NCBI GenBank assembly: GCA_964584495.1
Contig: CAZPAH010000002.1
Span: 18,620 to 82,619, forward strand
Direction of reading: 5' to 3'
Length of the DNA stretch: 64,000 nucleotides
Source: CAZPAH01 sp964584495
GTDB taxonomy: Bacteria > Krumholzibacteriota > Krumholzibacteriia > Krumholzibacteriales > Krumholzibacteriaceae
Shown here: positions 15,915 to 25,424 of the stretch, piece by piece
Layout: each line of letters begins with the position of its first letter
Position numbering within the stretch: position 1 is the first letter of the stretch
Notes under the pieces: model-generated
What the model saw: the letters and a program-made list of their open reading frames with translations, nothing else
Database searches by the model: none
Told to the model about the DNA's origin: nothing
Program-made: the position numbers and the translations under genes

Positions 15915-17111
15915 ATGACGGAAAAGAGAAGAAAAAGGATCCTCACGGCGATTTCCCTCTACCATGCATGCAATGACGGATCGGTCGTCACCCTGCCGAT
16001 GCTCTTCCCCCTTCTTTTCGATCAGGGCATCCTGATCAGAAATTATGACGACATCGGGAGGCTCAATCTTGTCGGCCTCGTAGTCGCCTTCAGCTTCCAG
16101 GCCGCCCTCGGACACTGGGCGAGAAGAAGGCATTCAGGATACTACCTGGCGGCCGACGCCCTAATCACCGGGGTATCCCTTTTCCTGCTCACCCTATCGA
16201 TCGACTACTGGATGCTGGTCGTCTTCTTCGTCGCCATGAGAATAGGAACCAGCATATATCACCCGGTAGGCATATCCTGGCTCTCCCACACGTTCGGAGG
16301 AATGAACCTCGACAAGCCGATGGGGGTGCAGTCGGCGTTCGGGGACCTCGGGGTCCTTATATCATTCTCGACAACGGGACTGCTCGCCCAGAAATTCGGA
16401 TGGAAAATCCCGCTTTTTCTATGGGGATTCTTGAACTTCGCCGCGATGGTCGTCGGTCTCTTCATATCGAGGAGGACGACCAGCCGACAGGAAGCGATCG
16501 AGCAGAAGGAGGAGGAGAAGGAACCTGTATCCTGGATCAAAGCTTTTGGTTCCCTCGGAACGTTTGTCCCGATGATCGTTCTCGGAGGCCTCACCTGGGG
16601 CATCACCCTTAACTTCGCTCCCAGCCTCATGGACCACGGGCTGGGACTATCCCTGTCGGAAACCGGTGTCGTATTCGGCTTCTGGATCGCCGCGGGAGCA
16701 CTGTCGTCACTGTTTTACGGAAAGATAACGGAGCTGTTCGGCAGGCTCAGGTCGCTTATCCTCGCTCTAACGATCATCGCCGGCACCACCTTTGTCATCG
16801 GATTCTCGCGGGATGTCTCGATATCGATCGCCGCCATGACACTTTACGGAGCGGCCCTCTTCATCATCTACCCGGCGATCCTCTCGTATCTGGGCGGCAG
16901 ATCCAACCCGAGAAACCGGACCCCCACATTCGCCCTTTCGGCGAATATCATGATCGTCGCCAACTCGATATTCACCTACCTGTCGGGCCGCATTTCGGAC
17001 CTGTACGGCATCCACACCCCGTTCATCCTGATCGGAATCATCACGTCCCTTGTCCTTCTCTATGTCCTCATGATAAGATCTTCCCTGAAATCATCTCTTT
17101 CGAAAGGATAA
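15915..17111 (+). CDS. Major facilitator superfamily transporter
   Basis: 398 residues with twelve predicted hydrophobic helices split by a charged central loop (about residues 185-205, QEAIEQKEEEKE). The first helix begins LYHACNDGSV, and a YHPVGISWLSHTF motif follows helix 4, similar in position to the fosmidomycin-resistance (Fsr) group of drug exporters. The substrate is unknown. GGAAGGAACG before the ATG supports the start. It is followed after 2 bp by a lipoprotein gene, so the two are cotranscribed. Confidence 0.8.
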   Translation: MTEKRRKRILTAISLYHACNDGSVVTLPMLFPLLFDQGILIRNYDDIGRLNLVGLVVAFSFQAALGHWARRRHSGYYLAADALITGVSLFLLTLSIDYWMLVVFFVAMRIGTSIYHPVGISWLSHTFGGMNLDKPMGVQSAFGDLGVLISFSTTGLLAQKFGWKIPLFLWGFLNFAAMVVGLFISRRTTSRQEAIEQKEEEKEPVSWIKAFGSLGTFVPMIVLGGLTWGITLNFAPSLMDHGLGLSLSETGVVFGFWIAAGALSSLFYGKITELFGRLRSLILALTIIAGTTFVIGFSRDVSISIAAMTLYGAALFIIYPAILSYLGGRSNPRNRTPTFALSANIMIVANSIFTYLSGRISDLYGIHTPFILIGIITSLVLLYVLMIRSSLKSSLSKG

Positions 17112-17113
17112 TT

Positions 17114-17641
17114 ATGGGAACGATCCGCCGGTTGATTCTGGCTTCGACCGCCGCGGCGGTGCTGGCCTCGGCAGGATGCTCGGGCCCCTCTACCGGTAAC
17201 GAGGAAAACGTGCTCAGGCGCTTTCCGATAACCGGCTCGTCCGATATCATCACGAAATCGGGAGTGAGCTTTGACAGAGAGGTAACCAGCGACGGTAACG
17301 GCTCCATAAGGATAGAGGCGACCGGGCCCAGGACGGTGCAGCTCTACCAGCTCGGCGCCCCCGCGACCCAAGACCGTCTTCTCACCTACAAGGCCTCACT
17401 GAAAACGGAGAATTTCGACGGCAAGGTCTACCTCGAGCTGAAGTACCGCGTACCTGGGAAAGGCGAATTTCAACGGAGGGGCCTTAAAGACTCGCTGTCG
17501 GGAAATGCCGGCTGGAAAACCGTCACGGCCTCGATCCGTCCGGAAAAGGATTCCACGCCGGATATCATATGGCTGAACGTAGTCGCCCACGGCACCGGCA
17601 CCGCCTGGATCGACGACATAAGGCTTGTCGAAAGCCGCTGA
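17114..17641 (+). CDS. Lipoprotein with carbohydrate-binding-like beta-sandwich
   Basis: 175 residues. A lipoprotein signal ends in the lipobox LASAGC (Cys about residue 21). The remainder is beta-rich, with TYKASLKTENFDGKVYLEL, WKTVTASI and GTAWIDDIRLVE. The last element resembles the closing strand of jelly-roll carbohydrate-binding modules. It is probably anchored to the inner leaflet of the outer membrane. The gene lies 2 bp after the MFS gene. No enzymatic domain is visible; ligand binding is inferred. Confidence 0.65.
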   Translation: MGTIRRLILASTAAAVLASAGCSGPSTGNEENVLRRFPITGSSDIITKSGVSFDREVTSDGNGSIRIEATGPRTVQLYQLGAPATQDRLLTYKASLKTENFDGKVYLELKYRVPGKGEFQRRGLKDSLSGNAGWKTVTASIRPEKDSTPDIIWLNVVAHGTGTAWIDDIRLVESR

Positions 17642-17729
17642 ACCGGGGCCAGCTGAAACAAAGACCGGGCCATATCCGTATCGAAATTGTAGCCGGCCAC
17701 GGGCCGGTTCAGGATGAAAGGGGATAACG

Positions 17730-17930
17730 ATGGTTTCTTTTCTGCTGTGGTGCCTTCTGCTGGTCGTCTGCTGGCCGCTGGCCCTGATCGTACTGCTGCT
17801 CTTCCCTCTCCTGTGGCTGATAGCGCTGCCTTTCAGGATAGCGGGAGCGATTATCGCGGGCCTATTCGGAATTATCTGGGGCCTGATAACACTCCCGTTC
17901 AGAATTATATGCGGGCGCTGCATATTCTAG
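17730..17930 (+). CDS. Small hydrophobic membrane protein
   Basis: 66 residues, nearly all hydrophobic, forming two or three membrane helices with a repeated LPFRI element (residues about 33-37 and 54-58) and several Trp. It ends in a Cys-containing tail. A good ribosome site (AAAGGGG, about 7 bp) precedes the ATG. The internal repetition (LIALPFRIAGAII and LITLPFRIICG) suggests two similar re-entrant or amphipathic hairpins. No family recognised. It stands in front of a convergent OPT transporter gene. Confidence 0.6.
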   Translation: MVSFLLWCLLLVVCWPLALIVLLLFPLLWLIALPFRIAGAIIAGLFGIIWGLITLPFRIICGRCIF

Positions 17931-17949
17931 GCTGAACGCCCGCCTTCCC

Positions 17950-19911
17950 CTACTTTCCGTCCCCGCCCGCCAGGGAGTACCGGTACATGAACAGGGAAAG
18001 TAGGATAATCATCACGATCGCGACGATCTCACCGGAATTCTCCGAATAGGAAAGCTTCAAAAACGATTCCCAGCCCAAGGCCGCTATGACGGCGGCTACA
18101 ACCCCGGCGATCGAACCTCCCGCTATAAACCCCGAGGCAACGAGTATCCCCCGTTCCTTTCTCTCTTTCGCCTTTTTCTCGTCCCTGCTGCTGTTGCCTA
18201 CCAGGTAGGAGATAAATCCCCCGACGAGAACGGCGGTATTGAGCTGTATCGGTAGATACATCCCGAGCGCGAAGGCCAGGGCGGGTACACCCGACATCGC
18301 GAGTATCACGGATATTATCACACCGAAGGAGAAGAGTATCCACTGTACCCCCGCTTCCGGTCCCATCAGCCCGAAGATGATCTCCTTCATCGCGGATGCT
18401 TGGGGAGCCGGCATCTCCAGGGATCCCAGAGTATAGGTCCTTGCGAGCAACATCATCGCCAGTCCGCAGAAAACGGCCGAAACCGTTATTCCGAGAAACT
18501 TGAAGACCTGCTGATTCCTAGGGGTCGCCCCGATCCAGTATCCGACCTTCAGGTCGGTCGCGAAGGCGCCGGCGACCGCCAGCGCAGTGCAGACCACTCC
18601 ACCGATTATCAGCGCCACGAACATTCCCGGCTTCCCGGAGAGTCCCACCCTGGTCAATATTACGCTTGTTATAATGAGCGTCGCCAGTGTCATCCCCGAC
18701 ACCGGATTGGTTCCTATCAACCCTATGGCCCTGGCTGCGACCATCGTGAACAGGAACGATATGCCGAGGGCCAGAAGTATTCCTATCGTGCTGACCTGGG
18801 AATTTGCGAGCCCCCCCCTGAAGAAGAGCCAAAGGCAGAGGGCTATCGCCGCCACCCCGATCAAGACATCCCGCATGCTCAAATTCCTGTCGGTCCGCTT
18901 CTCGTGGAGTTCCCCTCTAGAGGCAGCCATCCCCTTGACCCCCAGCATGAAAGATTTTCCAATCGAGGGAATACTCTTTATAATTCCCATAATACCGGCG
19001 CCGGCGATGCCGCCGATACCGATCAAGCGGACGTAGCTGACGAATATGTCATCAACGCCCATCTCTGAGATCGGCACGGTCGCGGGGGGAATGATCCCGG
19101 CAAGGTGCGAGCCGAAATAATGAACGAGAGGGACGATGACCAGGAATGAGAGGAAAGATCCCGCGGCGATAATAGATGCGTATTTTATCCCTACGATATA
19201 GCCCAGCCCGATTATCGCCGAAAGCCCGTCGACCCTGACGGCCATGGCGAACCGGCGTTCGAGCCATTTTCCGATCCATACAGCCTTGAACGAGATAATC
19301 TCGCGCCAGAGTCCGAAAGTCAAAATGCATAGATCGAAAACGAATCCTACGAACGCGGACCAGATCAGTATCGTCGCCTGCCTCCCGGCTCCCTGGCCCG
19401 CCACGAGTATCTCCGTCGTGGCCATCGCCTCGGGGAAAGGGAGCTTTCCGTGCTCCTTGACCATCAGGTAGTCCCTGAGCGGTATAAGGAATAGGACGCC
19501 CAGGCATCCTCCGAAGAAAGCGGTAAGGAATATATGCCAGAAGGAAACCTTCACGTCGAGCATGTAGAGCGCCGGTATGGTGAAAACGGCCCCCGCCACT
19601 ACGGCGCTGGAGGCGGCTCCGACGGATTGGATGATGACATTCTCCAGGATCGTGCTTTTGCGGGCGAATATATTGGCCAGCCCTATGGCGAGGATAGCTA
19701 TCGGTATCGCCGCCTCCATCCCCTGCCCGGTCTTGAGCGCCAGGTACGCGGAGGCGAGCGAGAATATCATCGCCATAATCAGCCCTATCCCGACGGATCG
19801 AAGCGTGACCTCGAAGGGAGAGCTTTCTGCGGGAACTATCGGGTGATATGTTTCACCCTCGCCCAGGGTCCTGTACGCTTCCGGGGGAAGCTTTTTCGGA
19901 ACGTCAACCAT
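17950..19911 (-). CDS. OPT-family oligopeptide transporter
   Basis: About 653 residues with roughly 16 hydrophobic helices. OPT-type segments include the N-terminal region with FEVTLRSVGIGLIMAMIFSLASAYLALKTGQ (first half shown by its FEVTLRSV start), FPEAMATTEI, NPVSGMTLATLI, and FALGMYLPIQLNTAVLVGG near the end. These inner-membrane proteins import oligopeptides, siderophores or metal chelates with protons. The ATG at 19911 is preferred because GGAGAAAGGA lies before it; two upstream in-frame ATGs lack such a site. It is monocistronic and divergent from the aldo/keto reductase. Confidence 0.9.
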   Translation of the reverse strand: MVDVPKKLPPEAYRTLGEGETYHPIVPAESSPFEVTLRSVGIGLIMAMIFSLASAYLALKTGQGMEAAIPIAILAIGLANIFARKSTILENVIIQSVGAASSAVVAGAVFTIPALYMLDVKVSFWHIFLTAFFGGCLGVLFLIPLRDYLMVKEHGKLPFPEAMATTEILVAGQGAGRQATILIWSAFVGFVFDLCILTFGLWREIISFKAVWIGKWLERRFAMAVRVDGLSAIIGLGYIVGIKYASIIAAGSFLSFLVIVPLVHYFGSHLAGIIPPATVPISEMGVDDIFVSYVRLIGIGGIAGAGIMGIIKSIPSIGKSFMLGVKGMAASRGELHEKRTDRNLSMRDVLIGVAAIALCLWLFFRGGLANSQVSTIGILLALGISFLFTMVAARAIGLIGTNPVSGMTLATLIITSVILTRVGLSGKPGMFVALIIGGVVCTALAVAGAFATDLKVGYWIGATPRNQQVFKFLGITVSAVFCGLAMMLLARTYTLGSLEMPAPQASAMKEIIFGLMGPEAGVQWILFSFGVIISVILAMSGVPALAFALGMYLPIQLNTAVLVGGFISYLVGNSSRDEKKAKERKERGILVASGFIAGGSIAGVVAAVIAALGWESFLKLSYSENSGEIVAIVMIILLSLFMYRYSLAGGDGK

Positions 19912-20191
19912 CGCAAATCCTTTCTCCGGTTTTTCCATTTTCCGCACCCGGCGCCCCGGGCAAGAACCAGTCAAACCTATCGCCCCGGTTCGCTCGATAT
20001 CGAGGGAAGATCATATCACTCCCGTCATGAGCCGGCCAGCCTTTTCACGCGGGACTCCGGCGGCGCCGCGGGCAGCAAATCCTTGACCGGCACTGCGGTT
20101 TAGAGGTTATACTCCACCATGCAGCCGGATACTCGCGACTCGGCGCAGACGGCTGCAGGTGGGGCGTAAAGGAAGGAAAGCGAGGCGCAAG

Positions 20192-21427
20192 ATGAAGGAA
20201 TCACGGGAAGCTTTTTCGAGAAGGTCCTTTCTCGGAACGGGGATCGCGGGGATCGTCGGTGCCGGGCTGGGGATTGCCGGAAGCCCGGTCCTGCTGGAGG
20301 GACAGACCGACCCTCCTCGGGAAAATGAAAAGAGCAAGAAAGAGGAGAAACCACGGATAAAGAGCTACCGGAGGCTCGGCCGCACGGGATACAAGGTCTC
20401 CGACCTGGCTTTCGGCAACGCCGGCATGCAGGACACATCGCTGCTGGAATACGCCATGGAGCGCGGAATAAACTACGTCGATACGGCCCGCCAGTACTAC
20501 GACATGGAGGTCTTGATCGGAAAGCTCTTTCCGGCCAAGAGGGACAAGCTGTTTGTGACAACAAAGCTGGAACCGGAACTTTTCACCGCCGAAACGACCG
20601 AGGCGCAGATAACCAAGGCGCTCGAGGAAAGCCTTCAGCGGCTCAACACCGATTACGTCGATTGCTGCCTCGTACACTCGGTGGGCGACCCGAACCTCGG
20701 CGGCCCCGAAAGGATCCGGAACCCGGCGATACAGGAGGCGTTCGAGAAGGCTAAAAAAGCGGGGAAGGCGAGATTCTGGGGCGCCAGCTCCCACGGTCCC
20801 CTGATGATCGAGGATTTCACATGGCTTATCGAAAACACGGAGATAGACTTGATCATGCCCGGTATGAATCGCATGACACGCGGTCTCGAACCCGTTCTGG
20901 CCAAGGCTAAGCAGAAGGATATCGCCGTCGCCGCGATGAAATCGCTCTCCGCGGCAAGGAAGATAGACTATTCGGAGTATATGAAGGAGGGAACGACGGC
21001 GCGCCAGGCCCTTCTCAAATGGATGCTGGCCCAGCAGAATATGGACACGATAACGATCACGATGCGCACCTTCGAGGATATCGACGAGTTTGTAGCCGTA
21101 TCGGGAAATCCTAAGATCTCCTCGGCGGAATCGAAGGTGCTCACCGGGTACTGCTCGCTCCTCGACCACGACTATTGCCGTCCCGGATGTGACGGGTGTT
21201 TGGATGCGTGCCCGATCGGTATTCCGATCCACGACATACTCAGGTACAGGCTCTACTTCAACAATTACGGCAGGGAAAAATACGCGATGGGGATGTATGC
21301 CAAGCTGCCCGATTCCAAGAAAGCGTCCAGCTGCCTCTCCTGCGATGGGAGATGCTCCGGCTCATGTCCGTTCGGTCTGGATATAAGAGGTAAGCTTGTC
21401 GAGGCTCATTCCGATCTCGTCATATAG
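20192..21427 (+). CDS. Tat-exported aldo/keto reductase with C-terminal 4Fe-4S domain
   Basis: About 411 residues. The N-terminus carries a twin-arginine signal (SRRSFLG followed by a Gly/Ala-rich stretch). An aldo/keto reductase barrel follows: YRRLGRTGYKVSDLAFG, NYVDTARQYYDME (Asp and Tyr of the tetrad), FVTTKLE (Lys), VDCCLVHS. The last 100 residues hold Cys clusters CRPGCDGCLDACPIG and CLSCDGRCSGSCPFG, expected to bind one or two 4Fe-4S centres. Export by Tat implies folding with cofactors in the cytoplasm. The electron partner is unknown. The ATG at 20192 was chosen so that the signal peptide has its normal length. Confidence 0.85.
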   Translation: MKESREAFSRRSFLGTGIAGIVGAGLGIAGSPVLLEGQTDPPRENEKSKKEEKPRIKSYRRLGRTGYKVSDLAFGNAGMQDTSLLEYAMERGINYVDTARQYYDMEVLIGKLFPAKRDKLFVTTKLEPELFTAETTEAQITKALEESLQRLNTDYVDCCLVHSVGDPNLGGPERIRNPAIQEAFEKAKKAGKARFWGASSHGPLMIEDFTWLIENTEIDLIMPGMNRMTRGLEPVLAKAKQKDIAVAAMKSLSAARKIDYSEYMKEGTTARQALLKWMLAQQNMDTITITMRTFEDIDEFVAVSGNPKISSAESKVLTGYCSLLDHDYCRPGCDGCLDACPIGIPIHDILRYRLYFNNYGREKYAMGMYAKLPDSKKASSCLSCDGRCSGSCPFGLDIRGKLVEAHSDLVI

Positions 21428-21445
21428 AAAGAGTGGAGGACTATC

Positions 21446-22240
21446 ATGAACAAATACGTAACGATACCGGGAACGGCGCGCTCGGCGATGCTCGCCTGCC
21501 TTGCCTTCATAGCTGTTATATCCGGCTGCTCCGGCGGAGAGATAGATACGAAAGATCCCGCCCGAAAAGTCCTCGCGGAGTCGGTGAAGGCGATGGGCGG
21601 TTTGAAGAGAGCCTCGGGATGGAAAACGAGGATAGAGAAGGGCGAGATGTTCTCGGACTTTCCCGGTTGGGGGAGGTTGCAGGCCAAATGCGCCAGGTAC
21701 GTCGAGAAGCCGGACAAGATATTCATCGATCAGGATTACAGCGCTTTCGATAATCCGTTCTATTTCTCTTATACGTACAATAACGGCGTCGCGTGGCAGG
21801 AGGTCAACATGGGTATAAGGCAGAATCCCGCCACGACGGCATACCTCGAGAGGCAGCTGAAAACGATCGATGGAGCGGCATACTATCTTACCGGCTGCGA
21901 TACATTCTTTATCGTTACCGATGTCGAAGACGATTCCCTGCTCACGGCTTCCAGGCTGGAACGAATCGGATGCGTCGACGAGGGGGACACCGCCTATTTC
22001 GATATCTGCAGGGAGACCCACCTCCCGCTGAGAATGATAGCGAAGGAGCGGGGAAGCCTCCTTCACACCATACTGGATGATTACAGAAAAACGGGAGGTC
22101 TGAAAGTCCCGTTCCACCTGACCGTTTACAGGGACGGCCGAAAGGCGTCAGAGTACAGATGGGAGGAGATTTCTTTCGGTTCCAGAATCGACCCTGAGAT
22201 CTTCGAAAAGAACCGTCCCGCAGACAGCGGGGGCCCGTGA
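21446..22240 (+). CDS. Lipoprotein of LolA/outer-membrane sorting-like fold
   Basis: 264 residues. The lipobox is VISGC (Cys about residue 28). The mature part begins with a helical stretch (ARKVLAESVKAMGGLKRA) and continues with beta strands ending in FHLTVYRDGRKASEYRWEEISFG. This is the pattern of large half-barrel proteins such as LolA and LolB relatives, which bind lipid acyl chains. It follows the Tat reductase by 18 bp and is probably cotranscribed. The start has a GGAGGA site. The function is inferred from fold-like pattern only. Confidence 0.6.
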   Translation: MNKYVTIPGTARSAMLACLAFIAVISGCSGGEIDTKDPARKVLAESVKAMGGLKRASGWKTRIEKGEMFSDFPGWGRLQAKCARYVEKPDKIFIDQDYSAFDNPFYFSYTYNNGVAWQEVNMGIRQNPATTAYLERQLKTIDGAAYYLTGCDTFFIVTDVEDDSLLTASRLERIGCVDEGDTAYFDICRETHLPLRMIAKERGSLLHTILDDYRKTGGLKVPFHLTVYRDGRKASEYRWEEISFGSRIDPEIFEKNRPADSGGP

Positions 22241-22270
22241 CGGGATCTCTCAACGGTGTCCCGGCGCTTG

Positions 22271-23767
22271 CTACACGCCCGCCTCGGGCAGGGGGAGGAG
22301 TATATCGGCCCTGGTGCCTTCCCCAAGCTTGCTTTCGAGCTTGAAGGTGCCACCGTGATCCTTGATTATCCTGTACGCTATAGGTAGTCCCAGCCCGGCT
22401 CTGTCCTGCCTTCTATGAGTGGTAAAGAACGGCTCGAGGGCTCTGTCGCCTTCACGTTCCGACATACCCTCGCCGTTATCGATAACACTTATCCTTAGAT
22501 ATTTTTTCGGCTGTTGTTTAGTGAAGGACTCCGTATCGGGCGGTGAGAACGAAGCCGCCGCCGCTTCGATCCTCAAAAGCCCCCCTTCAGGCATCGCATC
22601 GGCGGAATTGATGCAGATATTGAGAATGGCCCTCTCGATCTGTCCCCTGTCGATGCAAACGGTCTCCAGCCCTTCCTCGCACCGGCAGACTATCCTTATG
22701 CCGGGGGGAAAGGTCCTCTGGAGCAGGCGGCTGAGAGATTGTATGATCTCCGCGGCCGATTCTTCTTTTCTGCGGGGCAACGTGTTGTTGCCGAGCGACT
22801 GGAGTTTCCTCGTATATTCGCCGGCCTGCTCGGTCGCGTTGAGGATCTCCTCGAGATCTTTCCTGATCGGATTATCATCTTCCAGTCCCGAAAGGACCAG
22901 TGTGGCCAGACCCGTGATCCCGCATACGATATTATTAAAATCGTGGGCGATATCTCCCGCCAGATTGATAAGGGCTTCGACCCTCTGCGTGTTCAGATAG
23001 TTATGAGCCATTCTAGTCTGTTCGGTTATATCCCTCACGATACCGCACATCCCGATCACCTTCCGGCGCTCGCCGTCGTAGAGCGGCACCTTGGATATCT
23101 GCAGGACCGTCTTCCGCCCATTCTTGACTATCGTCCTTTCGTAACGTACCTGTTTGCCCGAGAGTACGATTTCATCAGTGCCGTCCTCTTTCTCGATCTC
23201 TATCGCATTAAGAATTGTCATCCTCTTTCCGACTATCTCCCCGGCCGTCAACCCGGCCATATCGGCGAAAGCCTTGTTGGCCAGCGTATAGATGCCGTCG
23301 CAGTCCTTAGTGAATATCGCATCGTCGACGCCTTCGAATATCGCCTTGAGGAGCTCATTTCTTTCCGCAAGGGCCTTCTTGAATTTGTCGGCCTTATCGA
23401 GATCGATGACGAATCCCGTCATCGCCGCGAGATCCCCCTTCGAATCGAATATGGGGCTCGATGTGATCCGCACCGGAAAGATCACGCCGTCTTTCCGTTT
23501 GAAATCCATATCGATTTCAGAGGATCCGGTCTCCAGTATCGATCTTATCTTTCCGGGTATTTCCTCTATTCTTTCTTTGGGCCAGAAGGGGTAAGGGGGG
23601 GTTGAACCGAGCAGCTCTTCGGTCGTGAAGGATACCATTTTGCAAAAAGCGTCATTGACATCAATAATGACGCCTCCCTTGTCTATGACAAGAATGGCTA
23701 TCGCTGCTTCCTTGAAAATGGTCCGGCTGTACTCCAGCTCTTCCATTTCTATCCCGTCGTTTCGCAT
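22271..23767 (-). CDS. PAS-PAS sensor histidine kinase
   Basis: 498 residues. PAS domains occupy about 10-125 (AIAILVIDKGGVIIDVNDAF) and 135-250 (DAIFTKDCDGIYTLANKAF), with no membrane helices, so it is a cytoplasmic sensor. The phosphoacceptor helix has His275 in AHDFNNI. The ATPase domain carries the N box NICINSADAM, DNGEGM and GLGLPIAYRIIKDHGG. All catalytic elements look intact, in contrast to the GAF protein at 1760-3241. No response regulator gene is adjacent, so it is an orphan kinase. GAGG before the ATG supports the start. Confidence 0.9.
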   Translation of the reverse strand: MRNDGIEMEELEYSRTIFKEAAIAILVIDKGGVIIDVNDAFCKMVSFTTEELLGSTPPYPFWPKERIEEIPGKIRSILETGSSEIDMDFKRKDGVIFPVRITSSPIFDSKGDLAAMTGFVIDLDKADKFKKALAERNELLKAIFEGVDDAIFTKDCDGIYTLANKAFADMAGLTAGEIVGKRMTILNAIEIEKEDGTDEIVLSGKQVRYERTIVKNGRKTVLQISKVPLYDGERRKVIGMCGIVRDITEQTRMAHNYLNTQRVEALINLAGDIAHDFNNIVCGITGLATLVLSGLEDDNPIRKDLEEILNATEQAGEYTRKLQSLGNNTLPRRKEESAAEIIQSLSRLLQRTFPPGIRIVCRCEEGLETVCIDRGQIERAILNICINSADAMPEGGLLRIEAAAASFSPPDTESFTKQQPKKYLRISVIDNGEGMSEREGDRALEPFFTTHRRQDRAGLGLPIAYRIIKDHGGTFKLESKLGEGTRADILLPLPEAGV

Positions 23768-24086
23768 GTGTCTTGCCTCTTTTAAAACGAGAGCCGGGCT
23801 GGTAACGGGGCGTGAAGCGGTCGATCCTACGTACAGGCACGTCGACCATAATCACGCCCGGTATCCCCTCCTTTTTTCTATCGGCCGGAAAGACCGGGCC
23901 CTTTACATTTTTTACCCGGGGGCTACCGGGAAACTCTTTGTCATTCGTAAAGATCCGGATCCCCCCCCGAGCACGACAGCAGCGCGGCGGACGCCGAGCG
24001 GCGGCCTTGTCATATTTCTTGCATAAATCCCCGCGAGCGGCGGTCATTAATGGTAAAACCGGCAGTTTGAAAGGAGCAAGGGTGTT
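23768..24086. other. Divergent intergenic region upstream of the PAS kinase
   Basis: 319 bp. It presumably holds the kinase promoter, but no convincing -35/-10 pair was found. A CCGGG/CCCGG-rich stretch at 23895-23932 can fold but has no terminator-like T run in the right place. Nothing else recognisable. Confidence 0.4.
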
Positions 24087-24275
24087 TTGAAACGGAGAAT
24101 CAACTCACACAAGCCGAAACATGCTCATCGTAAATCACAGGAAGAACGAAGAACAAACCGGACCATCGATAAATCCGAAAAGAAAATAAGGAAATACGGA
24201 TTGACAGACGGAAACTTCGAGGAGGGAGAGAACGGCAACGAGGAGAGAGACCTTGCCACGAGCCTTCCCGAGTAG
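24087..24275 (+). CDS. Small basic protein (hypothetical)
   Basis: 62 residues starting at TTG with AAGGAG 10 bp before it. The first 40 residues are rich in Lys, Arg and His; the tail is acidic (FEEGENGNEERD). No hydrophobic core or known motif can be seen, so it is probably disordered or nucleic-acid-binding if it is real. It ends 4 bp before the convergent protease gene. Coding status is uncertain. Confidence 0.35.
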   Translation: MKRRINSHKPKHAHRKSQEERRTNRTIDKSEKKIRKYGLTDGNFEEGENGNEERDLATSLPE

Positions 24276-24279
24276 CGAT

Positions 24280-25386
24280 TCACTTTAAAGCATCCAACAA
24301 ATCCTGCCTCGTCACTATACCGACGATAGACCCCTTTTCGTCGGTAACCGGGACGAGGCTGTATCCTCTGCCCATGATAAGCCGGTACAATCCCTCGGCC
24401 GGATCCGAGCCCTCTGCGCTTTCAAGGAGCCGGGGAAGCTCGATTACCTCTGCGACCGCGGTGTCGGACCACCGATCCCTGGCGATATCCCTGAAATCCT
24501 CTAGTTTGACAAGGCCTGCAAATCTCCCTCCGATCACTACCGGAAAAGAATCGTACCTGTACCTGAGAAAGTATTCCTCGACAAGGGTCTCGAGATCGAG
24601 CGAGCCGTCTACCGACACCGGTTCTCTCCTCATTATGTCGGATACCTTCCTCTCTGCGAGTATCTGCGCGAAGGCGGCATTCCTGTAGCCCGTCGATGCC
24701 GCATGCTTTAGAAAGAATCCGATGAATATCATCCATGCTCCGCTGATTAAATTATTCTGAAAGAGGATATTCACGACTCCAAGGCCTATCAGCAAAATAG
24801 CGAATCCGCTTCCAATCCTGCCCGCCGTTCTGGTGGCCGCTATCATCTCCCCTTTCCTCATCCATAGGATACTCCGCAGTATTCTGCCGCCGTCCAATGG
24901 AAAGCCGGGAACCATGTTGAAAATGAATATCCCTATATTGATTCCGGCCACCGTCACGAACAGCGTCTTTATGAGGAAGACCGGAGCCGACAACCAGGCC
25001 AGGAGTAAATATACCCCGATGAGAAGAAGTGTCATGGCCGGGCCGGCGGCCGCTATCTTCAATTCGAGGTGCGGATCATCCACCTCCCTGCTCATGCTGG
25101 CGACGCCTCCGAACATGAACAGCGTTATCTTGTTGATCTTGAGCCCGTTCCTCATCGCCACGAGAGAATGACTGAATTCGTGAATGAGAATCGAAGCGAA
25201 AAGCATCAGGGCCGTAAGAAGAGAAAGTATCCACAGCGACAAGCCGGTAAAGACCCCCGGGTAGCTTTCCGGAAAATAACCGGTTGCGAAGGTCGATACG
25301 ACGAGCACGAGCACGAGCACCCAGCTTACGTTGAGCTCCACCGGAATGCCCCAAAGCCTGAACAGACGCACACTACTCTTGAACAT
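24280..25386 (-). CDS. Site-2-type intramembrane metalloprotease with CBS pair
   Basis: 368 residues. The membrane part has the zinc motif ILIHEFSHSL (HExxH) and, about 90 residues on, GFPLDGGRILRS, which supplies the third ligand Asp. These identify an M50 rhomboid-unrelated site-2 protease of the SpoIVFB-like group. The C-terminal 120 residues form two CBS domains (VSDIMRREPVSVDG and YSLVPVTDEKGSIVGIVTRQDLLDAL), which usually bind adenosine nucleotides and may couple cleavage to energy state. Site-2 proteases cut membrane-anchored regulators such as anti-sigma factors; the substrate is not evident here. The gene lies 38 bp after panD in the same direction. Confidence 0.9.
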   Translation of the reverse strand: MFKSSVRLFRLWGIPVELNVSWVLVLVLVVSTFATGYFPESYPGVFTGLSLWILSLLTALMLFASILIHEFSHSLVAMRNGLKINKITLFMFGGVASMSREVDDPHLELKIAAAGPAMTLLLIGVYLLLAWLSAPVFLIKTLFVTVAGINIGIFIFNMVPGFPLDGGRILRSILWMRKGEMIAATRTAGRIGSGFAILLIGLGVVNILFQNNLISGAWMIFIGFFLKHAASTGYRNAAFAQILAERKVSDIMRREPVSVDGSLDLETLVEEYFLRYRYDSFPVVIGGRFAGLVKLEDFRDIARDRWSDTAVAEVIELPRLLESAEGSDPAEGLYRLIMGRGYSLVPVTDEKGSIVGIVTRQDLLDALK

Positions 25387-25424
25387 AGAATCACCCGGGT
25401 GAGATTTAACCCTCGATCGGTCCT

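Noticed and set aside
20201..21232. Long minus-strand open frame opposite the aldo/keto reductase
   Set aside because: It is antisense to a well-supported Tat-signal reductase with Fe-S motifs; composition is shadow-like.
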